NCBI GenBank assembly: GCA_021234155.1
Contig: JAJEKV010000035.1
Span: forward strand, 11,968,407 to 12,032,406
DNA length: 64,000 nucleotides
From: Isoetes taiwanensis
Lineage: Eukaryota; Streptophyta; Lycopodiopsida; Isoetales; Isoetaceae
Direction of reading: 5' to 3'
Part shown: in pieces, positions 49,301-64,000 of the stretch
Layout of the letters: each line of letters begins with the position of its first letter
Position numbering within the stretch: position 1 is the stretch's first letter
Program-made: the position numbers and the translations under genes
The notes under the pieces: generated by a model
Database searches by the model: none
What the model was told of the DNA's origin: nothing
Seen by the model: only the letters and a program-made list of their open reading frames with translations

Positions 49301-52300
49301 GTTCTGTGAACAGTAGGTGAGAAAGAATATGCTCAGATAGACAAATAGATGGAGTAAAGTATATGTGAGAACAATAGAATGCTATATAGCTATAAGATGA
49401 CCTGACACAGGTAGGCTGTAGGTGGGCATCACATCATATATGTAGATTAAGGTTTAGTTTCATATTGTGAAAGATGTAACATAGTTTTGTAGTAACTTTG
49501 CATGCTCTCTCTTTATGAAATACATAACATCAGACCTGTGTTCCAGCATCCTTGGCAGCCGTTGTTATAGCAAGTGACATCACAGGATCCGGCACATTCA
49601 TCGATGTCATAGTGTACCGGATTGAGGGATCAGTAAACGTATCCCCTGCATGTGGAGTGCATTCAGAGCTTATCCAAGATTTTAGGCTAAATATTAAAAG
49701 CAGGAACCTTCGAATTCAAAGAAGTGCTTCCTAACTGTACCTGAAGCACATTCTACACCAAAAACAGCTACAATTTCCCCTGCTGGAGCCTCTTGAATAT
49801 CCTACATTCAAACGGAAGTGGTAAAAAGTTCTATCATCTCCATATTATAAGATCCAAATGAGAGTTTCTTCAGGTTTATTACCTCCATGTCATCGGCATG
49901 CATACGTACCAATCTGGGAACCTGAGAGAAACCCAAGATTGTTATTGACAGATGCATCCAAAACAAAATACAAGTACAACTCTTCAATATGCATTAGGCT
50001 GTTCCTGTGTAGGAGGCCCTTAGTGTCACAGCCTATATCATTCAAAATGAGTAACAGGCCAAAACAACTTCTTCTCAATTTCATCAATGTGGAACGTTAA
50101 CAAGACACCACTGCAAACCTCAATGCTTTTCTTTCGCATATACAAAGTACAGTTGGAACTGACCATTGGAAATTAGCTTCTTCCTTTGCATGTCCCATAC
50201 TTAAATTGAGCTTTTGACCCAGCATCTTTTGCCTGTCTATCTCCTCCCTTAACCAAAGATCAGATGAGGTCATGTGCTTATTCACAAGCTTTTTATTAGA
50301 TAGGCAAGCCATGTGACCATGAACACATGCAGTGCATCGAATTTGAAGAAGAATTTAACAGCATAAAACATGAATGAAACAAGTGCTAATATCACATCGC
50401 AGGGAAAGGTTTTAATCACAAAGCTACCTTCAGCTTCTTCCCAGTAGTTGCATTTATTATCATATCACCACGTCGCATGGTTCCCTGGTATATCCTGCAG
50501 CATTACTAATGGATTGATAACAGGGAGGAAAGAGCAAAACTAACAAGAAGGAAACTGAAAAGAGAACCAACAAACCGTAGGTATGTGAGTTGACCAAAGC
50601 GGCCTTCCTCGAGCTTGAAAGCTAGCGCAACAAGTGGCCCGGTGGGAGAACCAGATAGGGCTATCTGTAATATTATAATTTCATGATATGAGACAGCATA
50701 CACCAGATGTCCATATTATGCTGTTGAAATTTTACACGCATCATGACTATGGTAAGAAATGGACTACCGCAGCCTCATTTAGCTTGAATCCACTTTCCAT
50801 GGAAAAATGTGGACCAAGAAGCCAAGATATAATGATATATCCTCAACCATTCATAACAACATGAAGTTTATTCCTGTTAATCTTAGGGTCATGAAACATA
50901 ACCTTCTCTTCTTTCTTGTTTTGATCAAGCGCAGAATTTTTAACTTCAATTGGACAAGGTAAATATCTCACTACTCCATCCAGAAGCAACTGTACACCCT
51001 GTTTCATCCAACAGCGTAAACAACTCGATGAGATTGATTCTAGGAAATAAAGTGGTGACATAATGGATACTCGCAATCAAACATAAACTTTAACATAAGA
51101 GTAAAATAACGTGTGATCTACAACAACTTTTCGAAACAAGAAAGGGCCCGTGGTAATCTTGCCTTGTTTTTAAATGCACTGCCCATAAACACTGGGATGA
51201 ACTTCAGAGATATGGTTGCTCTCCTTATAGCAGCCTGAAACCCAGTTAAGACAGTACCATCTTTAGAATATACATAAAAAGATTCAACAAGAATGTCATA
51301 ATAAAAGCATGCAATATCCTTGTCTCACCGCAAGCACGTCTGCTGAAATGGGCTCATCACTAAGAAAATGCTCAGCCAATTCATCATCGACCTCAGATAC
51401 AGCCTCAACAAGCTCCTTTCTCCTCTGTGCAACAGTCTCCATTAAAGTTGAAGGAATTTCAGCTGGAACTATTTTCTCTCTATAACCACAATATGTCCAT
51501 GTGGTTAGTTAAAATGTAAACAAGAGACTTAGTTCACGTCCTTTAATTATCTATCATTGAAAGATCTGGAACAAACCCGTGAGCGCCCTGAAAGTAAAAA
51601 GCTTTGTTTTCGATCAGGTCTATGAGGCCTTGAAGATCACTTTCCAGTCCAATTGGTATTTGTACAGCAGCACAATTATGACGTAGTTTCTCTTTGACCT
51701 GTCAAACCGCATCTTATTCAGTGTACTAACATTTATGTTCTGAACTATATTCTGAAACGATCTTATATAGCGAAAAGGTTTACCGATTACAATATAAAAG
51801 ACAGAAATGCATCGTTTAACTTCTGGTCTGGCTTTGAGAAATTCAAATTGCAGCAAAGTATCTTATAAAAATACTCCTAAAAACGTTAAAGCTTATATAC
51901 CAGACAATTGTACCTGACCAATAACCTTCCAAGGATCAGCTCCAGCACGATCTAATTTGTTAATAAATGCAAGGCGTGGAACATCATATCGTCGCATCTG
52001 ACGATCTACTGTAATAGACTGGCTCTGAACTCCTCCCACACTACAAAGTACAAGGATCGCTCCATCCAGTACACGCAATGCTCTTTCAACTTCAATTGTA
52101 AAATCAACATGGCCTGGGGTATCAATGATATTAATCTGCTCCCAAACAGTAGTTTCAGGTTTAGATCAAGAAAAATGAACCTCATTGACTTCTATCAACA
52201 ACAAGAGAATGGAAAAACACAAACCTGATGACTCCCCCACGTACAGAAAGTAGCAGCTGACTGAATGGTAATACCCTTCTCCCTCTCCAAATCCATGGAA

Positions 52301-52623
52301 TCCATTTTTGCACCAACACCATCCTTGCCTCTAACTTCGTGTATCGAATTGATTCTTCCAGTATAGAATAAAATGCGTTCTGTCAAAGTGGTCTTGCCAG
52401 AATCAATATGAGCAGATATACCAATGTTTCTAATATGTTCTATGGCATCCCTCCAGGGCTCCCGGTCCTGTTCATCCTGAGCTGCTGCAGTGGCTGAGCC
52501 AAGGTGACGAACTCCATAATTAAAGCAGGGCCAAAGCAATGAGGATCCCTTATGTGGGAAAGAACCTTCAAGGGCGCATCTGCGCCTCAGGAGGGCCGCC
52601 GGAATAATACATAAACGACCCAT
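46364..52623 (-). CDS. MEFG: Mitochondrial elongation factor G, 20 exons, 754 residues
   Basis: Proposed exons (minus): 52623-52225, 52135-51914, 51698-51577, 51479-51329, 51234-51163, 50998-50903, 50664-50576, 50494-50428, 49921-49883, 49801-49741, 49645-49536, 47857-47783, 47708-47640, 47576-47455, 47357-47232, 47145-47025, 46893-46793, 46730-46670, 46588-46535, 46471-46364. They sum to 2265 bases, all in phase, which is 754 residues, the length usual for plant mitochondrial EF-G. Exon 1 starts with an Arg-rich, acid-poor presequence ([20 protein letters not shown]). The GTPase motifs are AHIDSGKT (G1), GITIQSA (G2), DTPGH (G3) and NKLD (G4). Later domains show [60 protein letters not shown] and [20 protein letters not shown]. 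It translocates tRNA and mRNA on mitoribosomes. Intron 5 is GC-AG. Intron 11 is 1.7 kb. Confidence 0.95.
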
Positions 52624-55600
52624 CCTATTCGACCCTCCGCTGCATGGGTTTTAGTAGCAGGGTTCTTCTAGGTCCAGTTTCCTACCTGAAAAAAAAAACT
52701 CTCTTTTTATTAAACAAGTTGCTACATCAACAAGGGTTGCCCGATTTATTTGTTTGTAGGCGTATAATCCGTCTGCCTAACGGATTAGACCAAATATGTT
52801 TCTCATCGAAGAAAATTCTTGTAATTTTAAGATATTGTGTATTTATACACTTATTCCATATGGATTACAAGGCAAACATGAATTAGAAACCATATTTTCA
52901 ATTCCACAACAAGATTCATAATCCACAGCGAGTTCAAAAGACTGTTTCAAATCACAAGTTTAAAATAGTGTTTCACAAAGGTCAAAAAATAGTTTCAAAT
53001 TAAAAATTTGGCAAAAAAGATCATTTCCACAATCATTTATGTTCGTTTTGCTCTTCTTCCTTCAAGGTTTCTTCTCCTGCTTTTTAGTGCTGCAGCATCT
53101 TACATGCACCTCGCTGACCCTGTATAGTGAAATTAAAAACACAATTCTGCATGTTCGTGACCAGGAAACAAAGACCAACATTCTGGACTTAGTTAACAGG
53201 CTTAGTTTTAGGAATCTCTATCTAAAGCAACTCGTAACATATGCCACAGGTTGTTCTCCGTATTAAACTATTTCTGGATAATTCCTTATGGCTGAACACC
53301 AACTAGCGCAAGACTGTCAGAATATGCAGAGTTCTTACCCTTACCTCCTCCCTTGTTGCTTCATGGACTTTGTTAAGGCCTTTGACACTGCGCCTCGGGA
53401 AAAGCTATGGGAAAAATTGCAACAGCTAGGGGTTCTTATAGATTTTGCAAAATGCAGTGTATAGGTTATATGAGAGATGCTCGGGCCAGTTGCAGTTGAC
53501 AAGCCAACCATTCGATAGTAGTATTGGGGTTCGCTAGGGGTGCCCTCTCTCTCCAACATTGTTTGGGCTTTACATTGATCAGTTGGAGAGCTGACTTGCT
53601 TACAATGGGGACGACGGAGCTCATCTTCTGCACCGGGTCATCAGGCAATTAATATATGCTGATGATGTGGACCTCCTAGCTTATACTCCAGCAGGCATGC
53701 AGTGCCATCTTGACGCCCCGGGCACATTCTGCCAAGCGACTGATATGTGCGTCAACCTGGCCAAGACTAAGGTGGTCCTCATATCATCCTCACGTCAGTT
53801 GAGGATCCCCTCCTTCAGTTACCAAGGCCAAAATGTGGAAGTGGCACCTACATACAAATATTTGGGAGTGGAATTTCCTTCTACTATGCACTGGGACACA
53901 TCCATACAGCTACGAGTGACGGTGGGCTGGAAGGCATTATATGCAATGCAGAACAATAGTCACAGAGTGGAACTGTATGATTGGGCCCATCAGTCGCACC
54001 TGTTCAAGGTCTTAGTGGAGCCTGTCCTTTTATATGGGGTTGAAGTATGGGGCCCAGTAATGTCCCTCACTACCTGGAAAGATTTGGAGCAGGTACAGAA
54101 AGCCTTCTTAGTATGAGCACTGGGGGTGAAGTCAATAATCCCATATCAAATTCTGTTGCAGGCCACGGGTTTCTTGCCTCTTCAGAAGACGGCCCTTGAT
54201 AGCCACATTGTCTATTTTCAGAAGGTGGTCAATATGGACGATGCTCGTCTCCCTAACCTAGCGTATAACATGGCAATGGGGCCACAATGCCTCAAGACCT
54301 CCTGGAGGGAAAAGAGAGCTCAATGGTTGGCTAGATGGAATGTGCAAGAGCACAGGTGCATACATGTGCAAATAGAGGCAGATCACCATAGTTTGAGGCA
54401 ATATCTTGACACTTGCTTCCTCGTCAAGCTCTGGGATGCCAGTGCCCTTGAACATGTCAAGACAGCACAGTACCAGTGCCACATAAATCCCGCATCAGAA
54501 CAGGGCCTGCAATGCTACCTGCATACCCATTTGCCTATGAAAAGACGCAGACTCATTGCCTCCATTCGCACGGGACACAACATCTTCGAATTGAGATGGG
54601 CAGATGGATTGGTGAGCTATGACAGAGCAGACTTTGTCAATGCTGCCAAATGGGAGTCATTGAAGATGAATCTCATACCCTTCAAAGCTGCCCAGCATAT
54701 GATCAAATTTGGACGCGCTACGCGGAGTTGATCAGGCCTGGTCAGCAGCTACATGTGACATTGAGCACGTCTTCCGTACAGACGCTAGGATCATACCTTG
54801 AAGAGGTCATGGATATGCAAGATTAGTTATGTCCTCGTGCACACACTTGACATGTATATATACATATATTTCATGATGATGTACACTTGTAAAGTTTGGC
54901 ATCATTCTTATTACTTCCACGGTTTTTCCCTCAAAAAACTTTCGTGGCAAGGGTTTTTTAACCTGGACAGTAATAAGTTTGTTGCACCCCTTCATTGGAT
55001 CCCATAGGCCAATTGGTCTCCGTGGATGATAAAAATTGTTCTTTCTTCCTTTCTTGTTACAGAAGTAATAGAGTTCATATTAACCTCATCCAAGATAGGC
55101 ACCTTGTTATCAGCAGCAGCTAAAATAAAGGTACAACCATATTATCACTAACTTCAACTTCATGATTATCCATGCATAGGCATTTACTTTTATTAGAACC
55201 TCCAAATTCTAGTAACCTTTTCTTCTAGACTCGCACATCTTCAAGGATCCATCGTCATTAACAGGATTGGAAATAATATTCGTTGCAGCCTTCATATGCA
55301 AGTCCTTGGTTTTGTCATACCTAACAAATTACGAAATATAAGGCAACCTAAATAAAATAAAAATAAAAAACAAGAAGGAAGTGAAATCTTACTTTTCATA
55401 GACTCTATATTACGGCACAAACTCAGGGATATGACTTAGAGGTCTTGCAGAATGAACACAGATGCAAACACAGTTTCAGAAAGCCTTGCCAAGAAGAACA
55501 AATGAGAGTTAAATTAAAGACCTTGGAGCTATGCAACATTATAAAAGTTAATAAACTGAACCTTAGATAGTTAATAAAAAAGTAACAATTGTGTCTAAAC

Positions 55601-56877
55601 TTGATTGCTACAGTAGTAGCACCATTTGAATTCGGAATCCAGCAGATTGATTCAAACTGGGTCAGAACTTGGCTTAAAGGCCCAACTTTGAGACGATTTA
55701 GGCAATCCCAACCATATTTCACAAAAAGGAGATCCAATCAAGCCAAAGGCAAACCTTTTTCCAAAAGTTACAGGTAATATAGAAGCTAGCAAACTCAAGA
55801 GGCCATTGATATCTGGACGCTAGAGATGAAGCTTGTTCCTAATCCAATTGTTGATAAAATCCAATTCATTGTTATAACTTTATTCCAAACATCTTAAAAC
55901 GTCCTAAATAGGTCATCCAAATTGATAGACAGATACTTAGAGTAGGAAGAAGAGGCCGTTTTTCATGAATTTTAATCCAGATTCCCGTATAAACCTTGAG
56001 CAAGATCCTAGACTTTTATTTTGTTAAGGTGAAGGTAGAGGAGATAGAGCAGTTGCTCTGTTGTATTTTTAGATTGGGTAGAGCCAGATACGCCCTGGTT
56101 GTACTGAGTCTGAGCCCGAGTTGGTTGGTGAATTTGTGCCAGAAGTTCCAGTTTCCAGAGATTCTAACTGACTTTATATATATCTGAGCTTGTTGAATTT
56201 GCAGGAACTAATAAAGACGATTCATATCAATTGGTATCAGAGCGAAAGTTGACCTTGTTAAATAAAAATTCTGTATTAGGGCCTTAAATTGTTTCTAGAT
56301 TTTGTCTTTGCTTGATTAAATAAATTAATGGATCCTCTTTGTATGTTGAGCATGTTGCGAAAAGAATGAATGCTGCTAGGATAAAGGAAAGTTGAAGTAG
56401 TTTTATATAGAGGATGAGATAAATTCAAGTTGTGGAATACGTTGCAATATGAAACTATTTTGTGCCAATGAAACAGTAGTTTTGCTTTGAAGTTCCATAG
56501 AGTTGATAGAAAATTCCTGCATGTTATCTTGTTTGAGTTTATCCTTAATTTGTGGTAGTAAGGCCAGTATGTTCCCTTTGCTTTTTGGAAATTTGATGCA
56601 GGCTCACAGGAAAACATGCAGAAGGAAGAAATCACAAGAATGAAAGAGGATTGTTCTGAATTAGCTGAGGCTAAACATGAACAAAGGGAATTGAAGCTTG
56701 AGGGCTAGTTTGACTGAGCATAGTTTTTTATTTGAGGTAAGGAAAGAGTTTTTCCAATCAAATGTTGCTCTAGAGTTTAGAAGTAAGGGGGTAACTGTGA
56801 TTGCAGCACAGAAGCCAAATCCTTAGAATGATGTCTTATACGCAGATGGTAAGTTTACTAGCCTAAGAAATCCTTTC

Positions 56878-56913
<36 letters not shown>

Positions 56914-59900
56914 TATTTTTACGTCATGCCACATTGGCGGCGTCCATGAGGACATATGACGGACCCCCAGAGACTTGAACACAAGATCTCTTAGTTGCTA
57001 ACCCAATGGACTAGCCAATAAATCGAATAGTCAGGTGATTGGTTTAGAATATAATAGAATAGAATAAAACAAAACAGAATAGAACGGAATAGAAAAGGTG
57101 ATTATTCCAGCAAAGCAGATAGTCAAGTGACTAGCTTTAGAAAAAGTTTGGAATCTTTCAAATCGGATAGTCAGGTAACTAGCTTTGGAAAAAGATTGTT
57201 ATTCTAGCAAGGCAAATGACCGAGGACGACCAGCCTTGGGAAGAGAAGGGATTGTTATGACACAAGCTTGGTGGTGTGGCTCAGAGGTCTTGCAGGATCA
57301 GCACAGATGCAAACACAGATTTAGAAAGCATGGCCAAGAAGAACAAATGAGAGTTAAATTAAAAATCCTGGAGCTATGCAACGCTATAAAAGTTAATAAA
57401 TTAAACCTTAGATAGTTAATAAACAAGGTGCTACGCACGGAGGGTTGCCCCCCATGTCCCGAGGGTAAAGTGGCTTAAATCATACTTCAAAGTCATGTTT
57501 TCACAATCAAACAACCATGACATTAACCTTTAGATCATGGGGCATGTGCCATGCCTCCAAAATTTGCAGAGCCATGTGTCATGCCTCCAAAATTAGCACT
57601 ATGATAAAAGAAATGGGACGTGAATTTGGGTCAAGCAAATTTGTTCACATCCTTAGAATTTTTTCCTGTCAGATTTGACGTTGGCCTCTGCCCCGATGAA
57701 CGCAAAGATGATGCCGCCCCCTGTCTGCAAACAAGCAGAGCCTAAGCACAGACACTAAGGCCGATCAAAAACCCTGCAGAAAATAAGGCTTAGTTCACAA
57801 GCAAATAGAATAGAAATAGAATAGATTTTTTTAACGTCCACGAAGACCAATAGGTCATGGGACCCATACAATGGGCTAGTACAATCATTACTACTAGGAT
57901 TAAAAAACCCCTGCCTCGAAAGGTTTTCAAGGGAAAAACCTTTGCAGTAATGATGATACTAGACAATCAGAGATAATGACTACTGAGGGCTCAGTAATTG
58001 ATGACATTCATCTAGAACCTCAAGTATATATAATGCTAAGTCATGCACAGATGGTGCTTTGAGAAGTTGTGGAAGTTGTTGTTGAGAATAGGGTTGTTGC
58101 TCGGGTTCGACTCGAGCTCTGAGAGATTATAATGGGGAGCTGGAATGCAATTCTTGCAGATGAATGCATTAGAGGAGAGGGCCGGCATTTTGTTCCGGCT
58201 ATCGGTTACACGGTAAGAAGAGCTTCGTCCACGAACGAGGGTGACCATCAGTTTAAGGGCGCTAGCAGGTTTGAAGCAGTTTTTGGAATATACCAGGTAT
58301 ATATCAGCATATCCTTAGAATATGCTAAGAACTCACCTAAGCGAGGGTTTGCCCCCCAGGGGCAACCCAAAAACTCAATAATAACTATTTTTATAAATTA
58401 CTCAAAAACATTGCACTAGCATGCATAAACATGTATTTATCAAGCCTCATTACTCATTGACAATAGTCGTTTATGGCAAGGAACATCATATCTATAATGA
58501 ACAATTGTTTTTACATCATAACAAACAATTAAGATTCTTACTCACATTAGGATTCAGTCACATGTAAATGATAATTGCACCGCAATATTCTTCCAAAGAG
58601 TTGAATTTGAACAAACACTCTCTTCCTTGGACAAAAACCATGACATTAACCTTTAGATCGTGGGTTAAATTAAGATAAATTTTACCAATTGCTTGTTATG
58701 CTAAACTAAGGTTTTTTTTTTATGAAGCTTTCACACCACATGTTGGTCTCGATGGACTATATATTCTATTCTATATTAATTAACAACAGAACAAACTAAT
58801 CTACATAAGCTTATTGTCAATTATTAACATAACAATATCTGTTAAAATATAACAATACTGTTAATGGCGATCTGTTAATGGTCGTTTTGGGAAGGCAATT
58901 GTAGAACTGAAATTTAACATGTTAATGGTCGTTCTGGGAAGGCAAATGTAAAGCTAAAACTTGATCTACTAATGGTCACTTTGAAAATCAAGAAGTACAA
59001 CGTATGCAAACCACAAAGCCGTCCTAGCAATCTAACTATTTTTACAAGCACTCATCTTCACTGATGGCTCATTACCAACACCTTTTACACACAACTTTGT
59101 AGAACCTAAAATGTCTGAACATCAGGTGTGTAGCCAAGTACCATAGTTATCACAAGCTGCCAAGCACAACAGTTATGACAAGCAACCATTCGCTTCTACC
59201 ATCACCTTTAGTTCCACATGCATAGTCTACAGCCCACACAACAGGACCTCGTTCAAGCTTCAAGCCTTCAACAGTTGCACTCTGGGAAAGAAGAACGACT
59301 CTAATCAAGGTTCATGTTTTACGGGTTGTTTAGTCATCTTTGCCACAGTAGTCTTTCATCAATTGCTTTGTAAGAAACCCTAGAAATAAACAAGAACCTG
59401 CCATCTGAAGGAATGAGTTGTTTGCAAATCGGCCTCTCAAGGTTTAGCCGATTCTTTGAGGCAGACCAGAATGCCATAGCTGATGCTCCGCCATTCGCCC
59501 TGCCACAATCGCTTCCACACTGCGATGCCCTCTTCTCAGGCATAGAATACAAGTATCCTACAAGAGAATCAGCTCTGAGGGATTATAATGGCGACCTAGA
59601 ATGCAATTCTTGCAGATAAATGCATTATAGGAGAGGGCCCGCATTTTGTTCCGGCTACCGGTTACATGGTAAGAAGAGCTTTGCCTACTAACGAGGGTGA
59701 CCACCAGTTTAAGGGCGCTAGCAGGTTTGAAGCAGTTTTCAAAATATACCAGGTATATATCAGCATATCCTTAGAATATGCTAAGAATCCACCTGAGCGG
59801 GGCTTTGCCTCCTTTGGGGCAACCCAAGAAAAAAACCATACTTTGGAACTTTCCAATAAGATTCCAAAACTGCTAATTGAGTGAACCTTAACCTTATCGA

Positions 59901-62900
59901 GCGTACAACCTCGATCATGCATTTTTGGTTATCGGCCTCAACCAGACTGGTAACCTTACCTTAACTGGGAGTTCCGTGAGGATTTTAAATCTGGTCACTA
60001 AATTGAGATTGTTTATTAGCTGTAACCGGCCTGATAAGTAGGCTGCTAACTGGTTTTATCACAGTAAGCAGGCTGTTAGCTGTTATCAGGCTCTTTCTTC
60101 AATCCGGCAGTGTTTCTCTAGTTATTACTCTTGCATTCCATTTCTTTCTGCCTGAATCGATGTAAAATAGACCCTTCCCGTCCTAACATCCTCTCGAAAA
60201 ATCCTCATAAAATCCTCTTGGAAGAACCGGTTAAAGGGGTTCCCCTCCCCTGCAAGGCATTAGGGCCGGTAAATGGGCGAGCCGTGATGCCCTTGCAGGG
60301 GAGATGGCCCCCTTCATTGCGAGACAAATCCCTTTGCAGGGGAGATGAACCCCTTTATTGGGATGCAAATCCTAAAAATAGCGCCAATTGAGTAATCCAT
60401 CAAGAGAAGCCATAGTAAGTTCTTTCAAATGTAGCATCTTTGCTTATAACAAAATATTGCATAAAGCCAGTGCAATTCAACATATTCAAGTCTTCTATTT
60501 TGCTGCCCATTGCTTGCAGATATCCATTCAATGCAATAGCCAAATTACATGCAAAATATGAGTTTTTAAGCACAATAAGATATTAAAGTTATTGAATTGA
60601 GTTACTAATAATAGAATGGACTTATTTGCTGCTGATGGGTTGTCATTCAGACCCTTCTACAGTCTCAAGTTAAAAAGCAACATACATGGACTTCATTTCA
60701 TGTCACACTTATTACAAAAGGATCAAGACTATACTTTGGAACTTCCCAATAAGATCCCAAGTAACAAATATTCATAATGGTTGGCTACAGTACCGTAAAA
60801 ACCTTCAAACTGCTAATTGAGTCATGATTGGCAGACAAAACCTCGTAATAGAGCGATTTTTTAATCCATCACGAGAAAATAAACAATAGGGAGCGAGCGA
60901 GCGAGCAAAATCCAATTCTTTCAAAAATAGCATATTTGCTTATAACAAGTACGCATAAAGCAGTGCATGGAATATCAGATTCAATATTCAAGTCTTCTAC
61001 TTTGCTGACTCATTGCTTGCAGACATCAATGCAATAGCCAATCTACACGCAAAATATGAGTCCTTTAGCACAATAAGATGTCATGAAGTTATTGGAAACA
61101 TGACTTACTTATTTGCTGCCGATGGAAAATCACCCAAACCCTTCAGCGGTTTCAAGCTTTCGCAGTTTCTTACATCACTATAGTCGGATTTCTAGAATAT
61201 TAAAATTAGATACAAATATTGATTGAACAGGGCATACGCCCCCACTTATATTTTGCCCAATGCTTGACCATAACAGGCGTAGCCAATGCCCTCTTCTCAG
61301 CAGCCTTGATAGATGCAAAATGCCCATTATTTGCAGAACGTACTATTGTAAGTATTCCCTGGATAACAAAATCAAGTTTAGTCCTTATGTGCTGGATATC
61401 CTCAATTTGTGTGGATAGGAAAAACATGCAGATATGATGTTAAGATTATGACCACTTGGTGGCTTCTAAAAATTGCCATTTTCAAGATTATTACACATGG
61501 CAAAGATTTATCATGGGTTGTCTCTTTAATTGCTTTAGTATCATAAGAGCTCATACATAGCTCATACATGAACAAAAGCAGTTCAAGCATAACTATGTAA
61601 GAGCAATGATGATACCTCCCCAAAATAGTAGCTGGACCTATTCTTTACCGAATGTACTGCTCCAATACGGGCACAAGCAAGCATTTGGTATAGGCAGCTC
61701 CACAATCATAGGCATATAGATTATAATTGTATCTCCTTTCTTCACACCTAAAGAACGCTGAAAAATAATTAATCATCATTAATCTCAACTCTTAAGGTAA
61801 TCATTTTCAAAGTCTTTGGCAGATATATGTACCTGGCATACAAGCTGAAGAACTTTGGTATAAGTGAGTCTTTTATCATGACCAAGGCCCATAGGAAGGC
61901 GACATCATTCCCTTTGCCTGCTTCCATATGTCTATCCAGTGCATTGTAATATATATTTGTTTTCCCACCTTTAAACCACTGGAGACATATCAAAGAGTGC
62001 CATAGAAATTAGGGAAATGGTATGAACAGAAATATAGATTGCATAAGCGAATGTACCTCCACAGAAATATGACCATTACGGACATCAAGGTTCGCAGTGT
62101 GCACTTTTCCATTCCGTGTAGCTTCCCAGTATAATTCAGGTGCTCTGTCTGCCCAGAATCCATCTGGATCTTCTACTGCGTATTTGTAGAGTTTATCATA
62201 CTGCATCAAAAACACCCAATTATCAATCCCCTTCTTACTATGGACCTTCCAAATCTTATGTCCTGGACATGATGTGTCTATTATACTATTATATGGGTAT
62301 GTTATATGCAGAATTTGTTCTAACTAGTAGGTGGTCAGCAAACTGAAAAATAGATTTTAATTTCAATAGCTCTGATTTTCATTCTTACACGGCGAGAAGT
62401 GCGTTCTGATATGGTTAAAAAAAAGGGGAAAAAGCTGAAACGTCAAAGGGCCATCACAGGAAAGGACATTAAAATAAACGAGCTCAGTCTTGCATGTAGG
62501 CTAGCTTTTGTTTCTGAAAAAAGGAAGTAGGCTTGTTCCCAAAACTGTATGACCAGAATGCGAACTCTAGATCCTTCATTAGAGTAATTTTTATTATGAC
62601 CCAATTGCATTCTAGCTTTTTAAGTTGGTTTCGCGCACCGCAATATTCGAGCAAACGAGTGTGAGATTTCTATTCGATGCATAGCTCTGCAGCTAAAAAC
62701 CCACTATTTAATAGAATTGCAGGCAGGGACTATTTCCTGTAACAATGTCTGCTTGGAACTCAATCTCCATGATCTTTTCATGAGTATGCCTTCCCTGTTG
62801 GAGGGCACCAATGCTGGCACAGGCCTTCATGATGCTATAAAATGAGCGTGCATCTGCCTTCTACACCCTCCTGTTGCATGGTAGAAAAACATTCTATTGC

Positions 62901-64000
62901 AATAAGTTCTTCCTCATGCTGTACATATCCTGCAATCATCACAGACCACAAGATTACATTTCGGTCAGATAAACATTCAAAAATTTTGCGAGCCTCATTC
63001 AATTTCCCACATTTGGCATACATGTTAACAAGGGCACTTCCAATAACAATGTCAGGGTAAAAGCATGTTAGGGTGTACCACTTTTGGAACCTGCAAAAGT
63101 ACATACACTAGGTACTTCAGAACTAGGTACTTTCTCATTTTTCTTTTCATTAAAACTAATACAAAAATCCAAAATAAAAGTCAAGGACGTGGTAATATTC
63201 AAAGTTAAGATAAAGATAATGCTATCGGAGACCAATATATATATAAAAAGTTCTAAAACATACCTTATATTGAGATATTATACAGGTACCCAGTACCCAG
63301 TCCTGGCTACCTTTTTAGGTACCTTTTTAGTCACTAAATAATACTTTTTAAGGGACACCCTAACATGCTTTTACCCGTCAGCTTCAAGCCCAACCTCAAC
63401 AACCTGCTGGTGGATGAACCTGCCACGGTTTATAGCACCTAAGCTGCCACACGCTTTCGAGATGCTAAAAAATGAGGCTTTATCTGCTTTTACTCTAGCA
63501 TGTCGCATGTCTTCAAAGCATGTTATAGCATACAAGCTTTCATCATGCTGGACATATCCACCATTGTATTCCACAAGACAACATCCTCATTTGGCAGCAT
63601 GTAAAAGATTCTTGCTGCCTCCTTAAAACCCATGCATTTTGTATACATGTCAATAAGAGTGTTGCCCACAGTAACATGAAATTGTAAGCCACGCTCAATG
63701 ATTTGTTCATGGACGCATCTACCTTGTTCCATGGCACCCATAGCAGCACATGATTTTATGACGCTTAGAAACGTTACTGCACTTCGCTCTATACCTTCGT
63801 GCTGCATATTTTTAAAGCTGTCTAATACGAGGTCACCTTTACCATGATAAACATAGGCTGCAAGCATTGCATTCCATGAGACCACCTCTAGATTTAACAA
63901 ACCCTGAAAAACTTCTCTGCCTCCTTCAGACTCCCACACTTACTATACATACCAACAAGGGAACTACCCACAACAATATCTGATTGCATTCCATTCTCAA

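Overview
This is nuclear DNA of a land plant. Several genes are split by short spliceosomal introns with GT-AG (once GC-AG) borders. A PLS-type PPR gene has the repeat style of seed-free plants. Between the genes lie non-LTR (LINE), Ty3/gypsy and Ty1/copia elements, SINEs and MITE-like elements. The style of the PPR, LRR and orphan protein families together with the repeat load suggests a fern or another seed-free vascular plant; that placement is inference, not proof.

Layout. 1-19.9 kb is almost purely repetitive: a decayed LINE (1-1800, minus), a decayed gypsy 5' LTR with primer-binding site (1808-2475) followed by three 67-bp foldback modules, two coding-like but broken stretches (4.1-5.5 and 7.8-9.2 kb) separated by a LINE (5.57-7.78 kb, minus), a nearly full-length two-ORF LINE (10.4-14.5 kb, minus) flanked by two copies of a repeat with a long polypyrimidine tract (9.93-10.38 and 14.6-15.95 kb), and a 1.57-kb gypsy LTR in minus orientation (16546-18113).

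20-34 kb is the first gene island, all on the minus strand: a broken orphan protein gene with the HGKGEHDG motif (20.4-21.4 kb), an intact six-exon Abitram-family gene (23839-24971), an intact six-exon gene for a 930-residue plant coiled-coil protein with an internally duplicated exon (25762-28964), and a broken gene (32.5-33.7 kb) split by a SINE with a 12-bp target-site duplication. 34-39 kb is a pseudogene cluster: an LRR receptor-like gene, a chloroplast-envelope-type quinone oxidoreductase, and a small secreted protein broken by a 17-bp duplication. 41.8-45.5 kb holds a CACTA-like terminus and a decayed copia element.

46364-52623 (minus) is the best gene here: a complete 20-exon gene for mitochondrial elongation factor G, 754 residues, whose exon phases all join in frame. 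A LINE remnant (53.3-55.0 kb) lies upstream of it. 55-61 kb is repeats and unidentified exon-like pieces. 61.6-62.2 kb is a broken acetyl-CoA synthetase fragment. 62.7-64.0 kb is a PPR pseudogene containing a 322-bp TIR element with 4-bp target-site duplications, running off the right edge.

The genes do not form a pathway. The window is mainly a record of element insertion into a small set of housekeeping genes. All splice models and repeat matches were made by eye.
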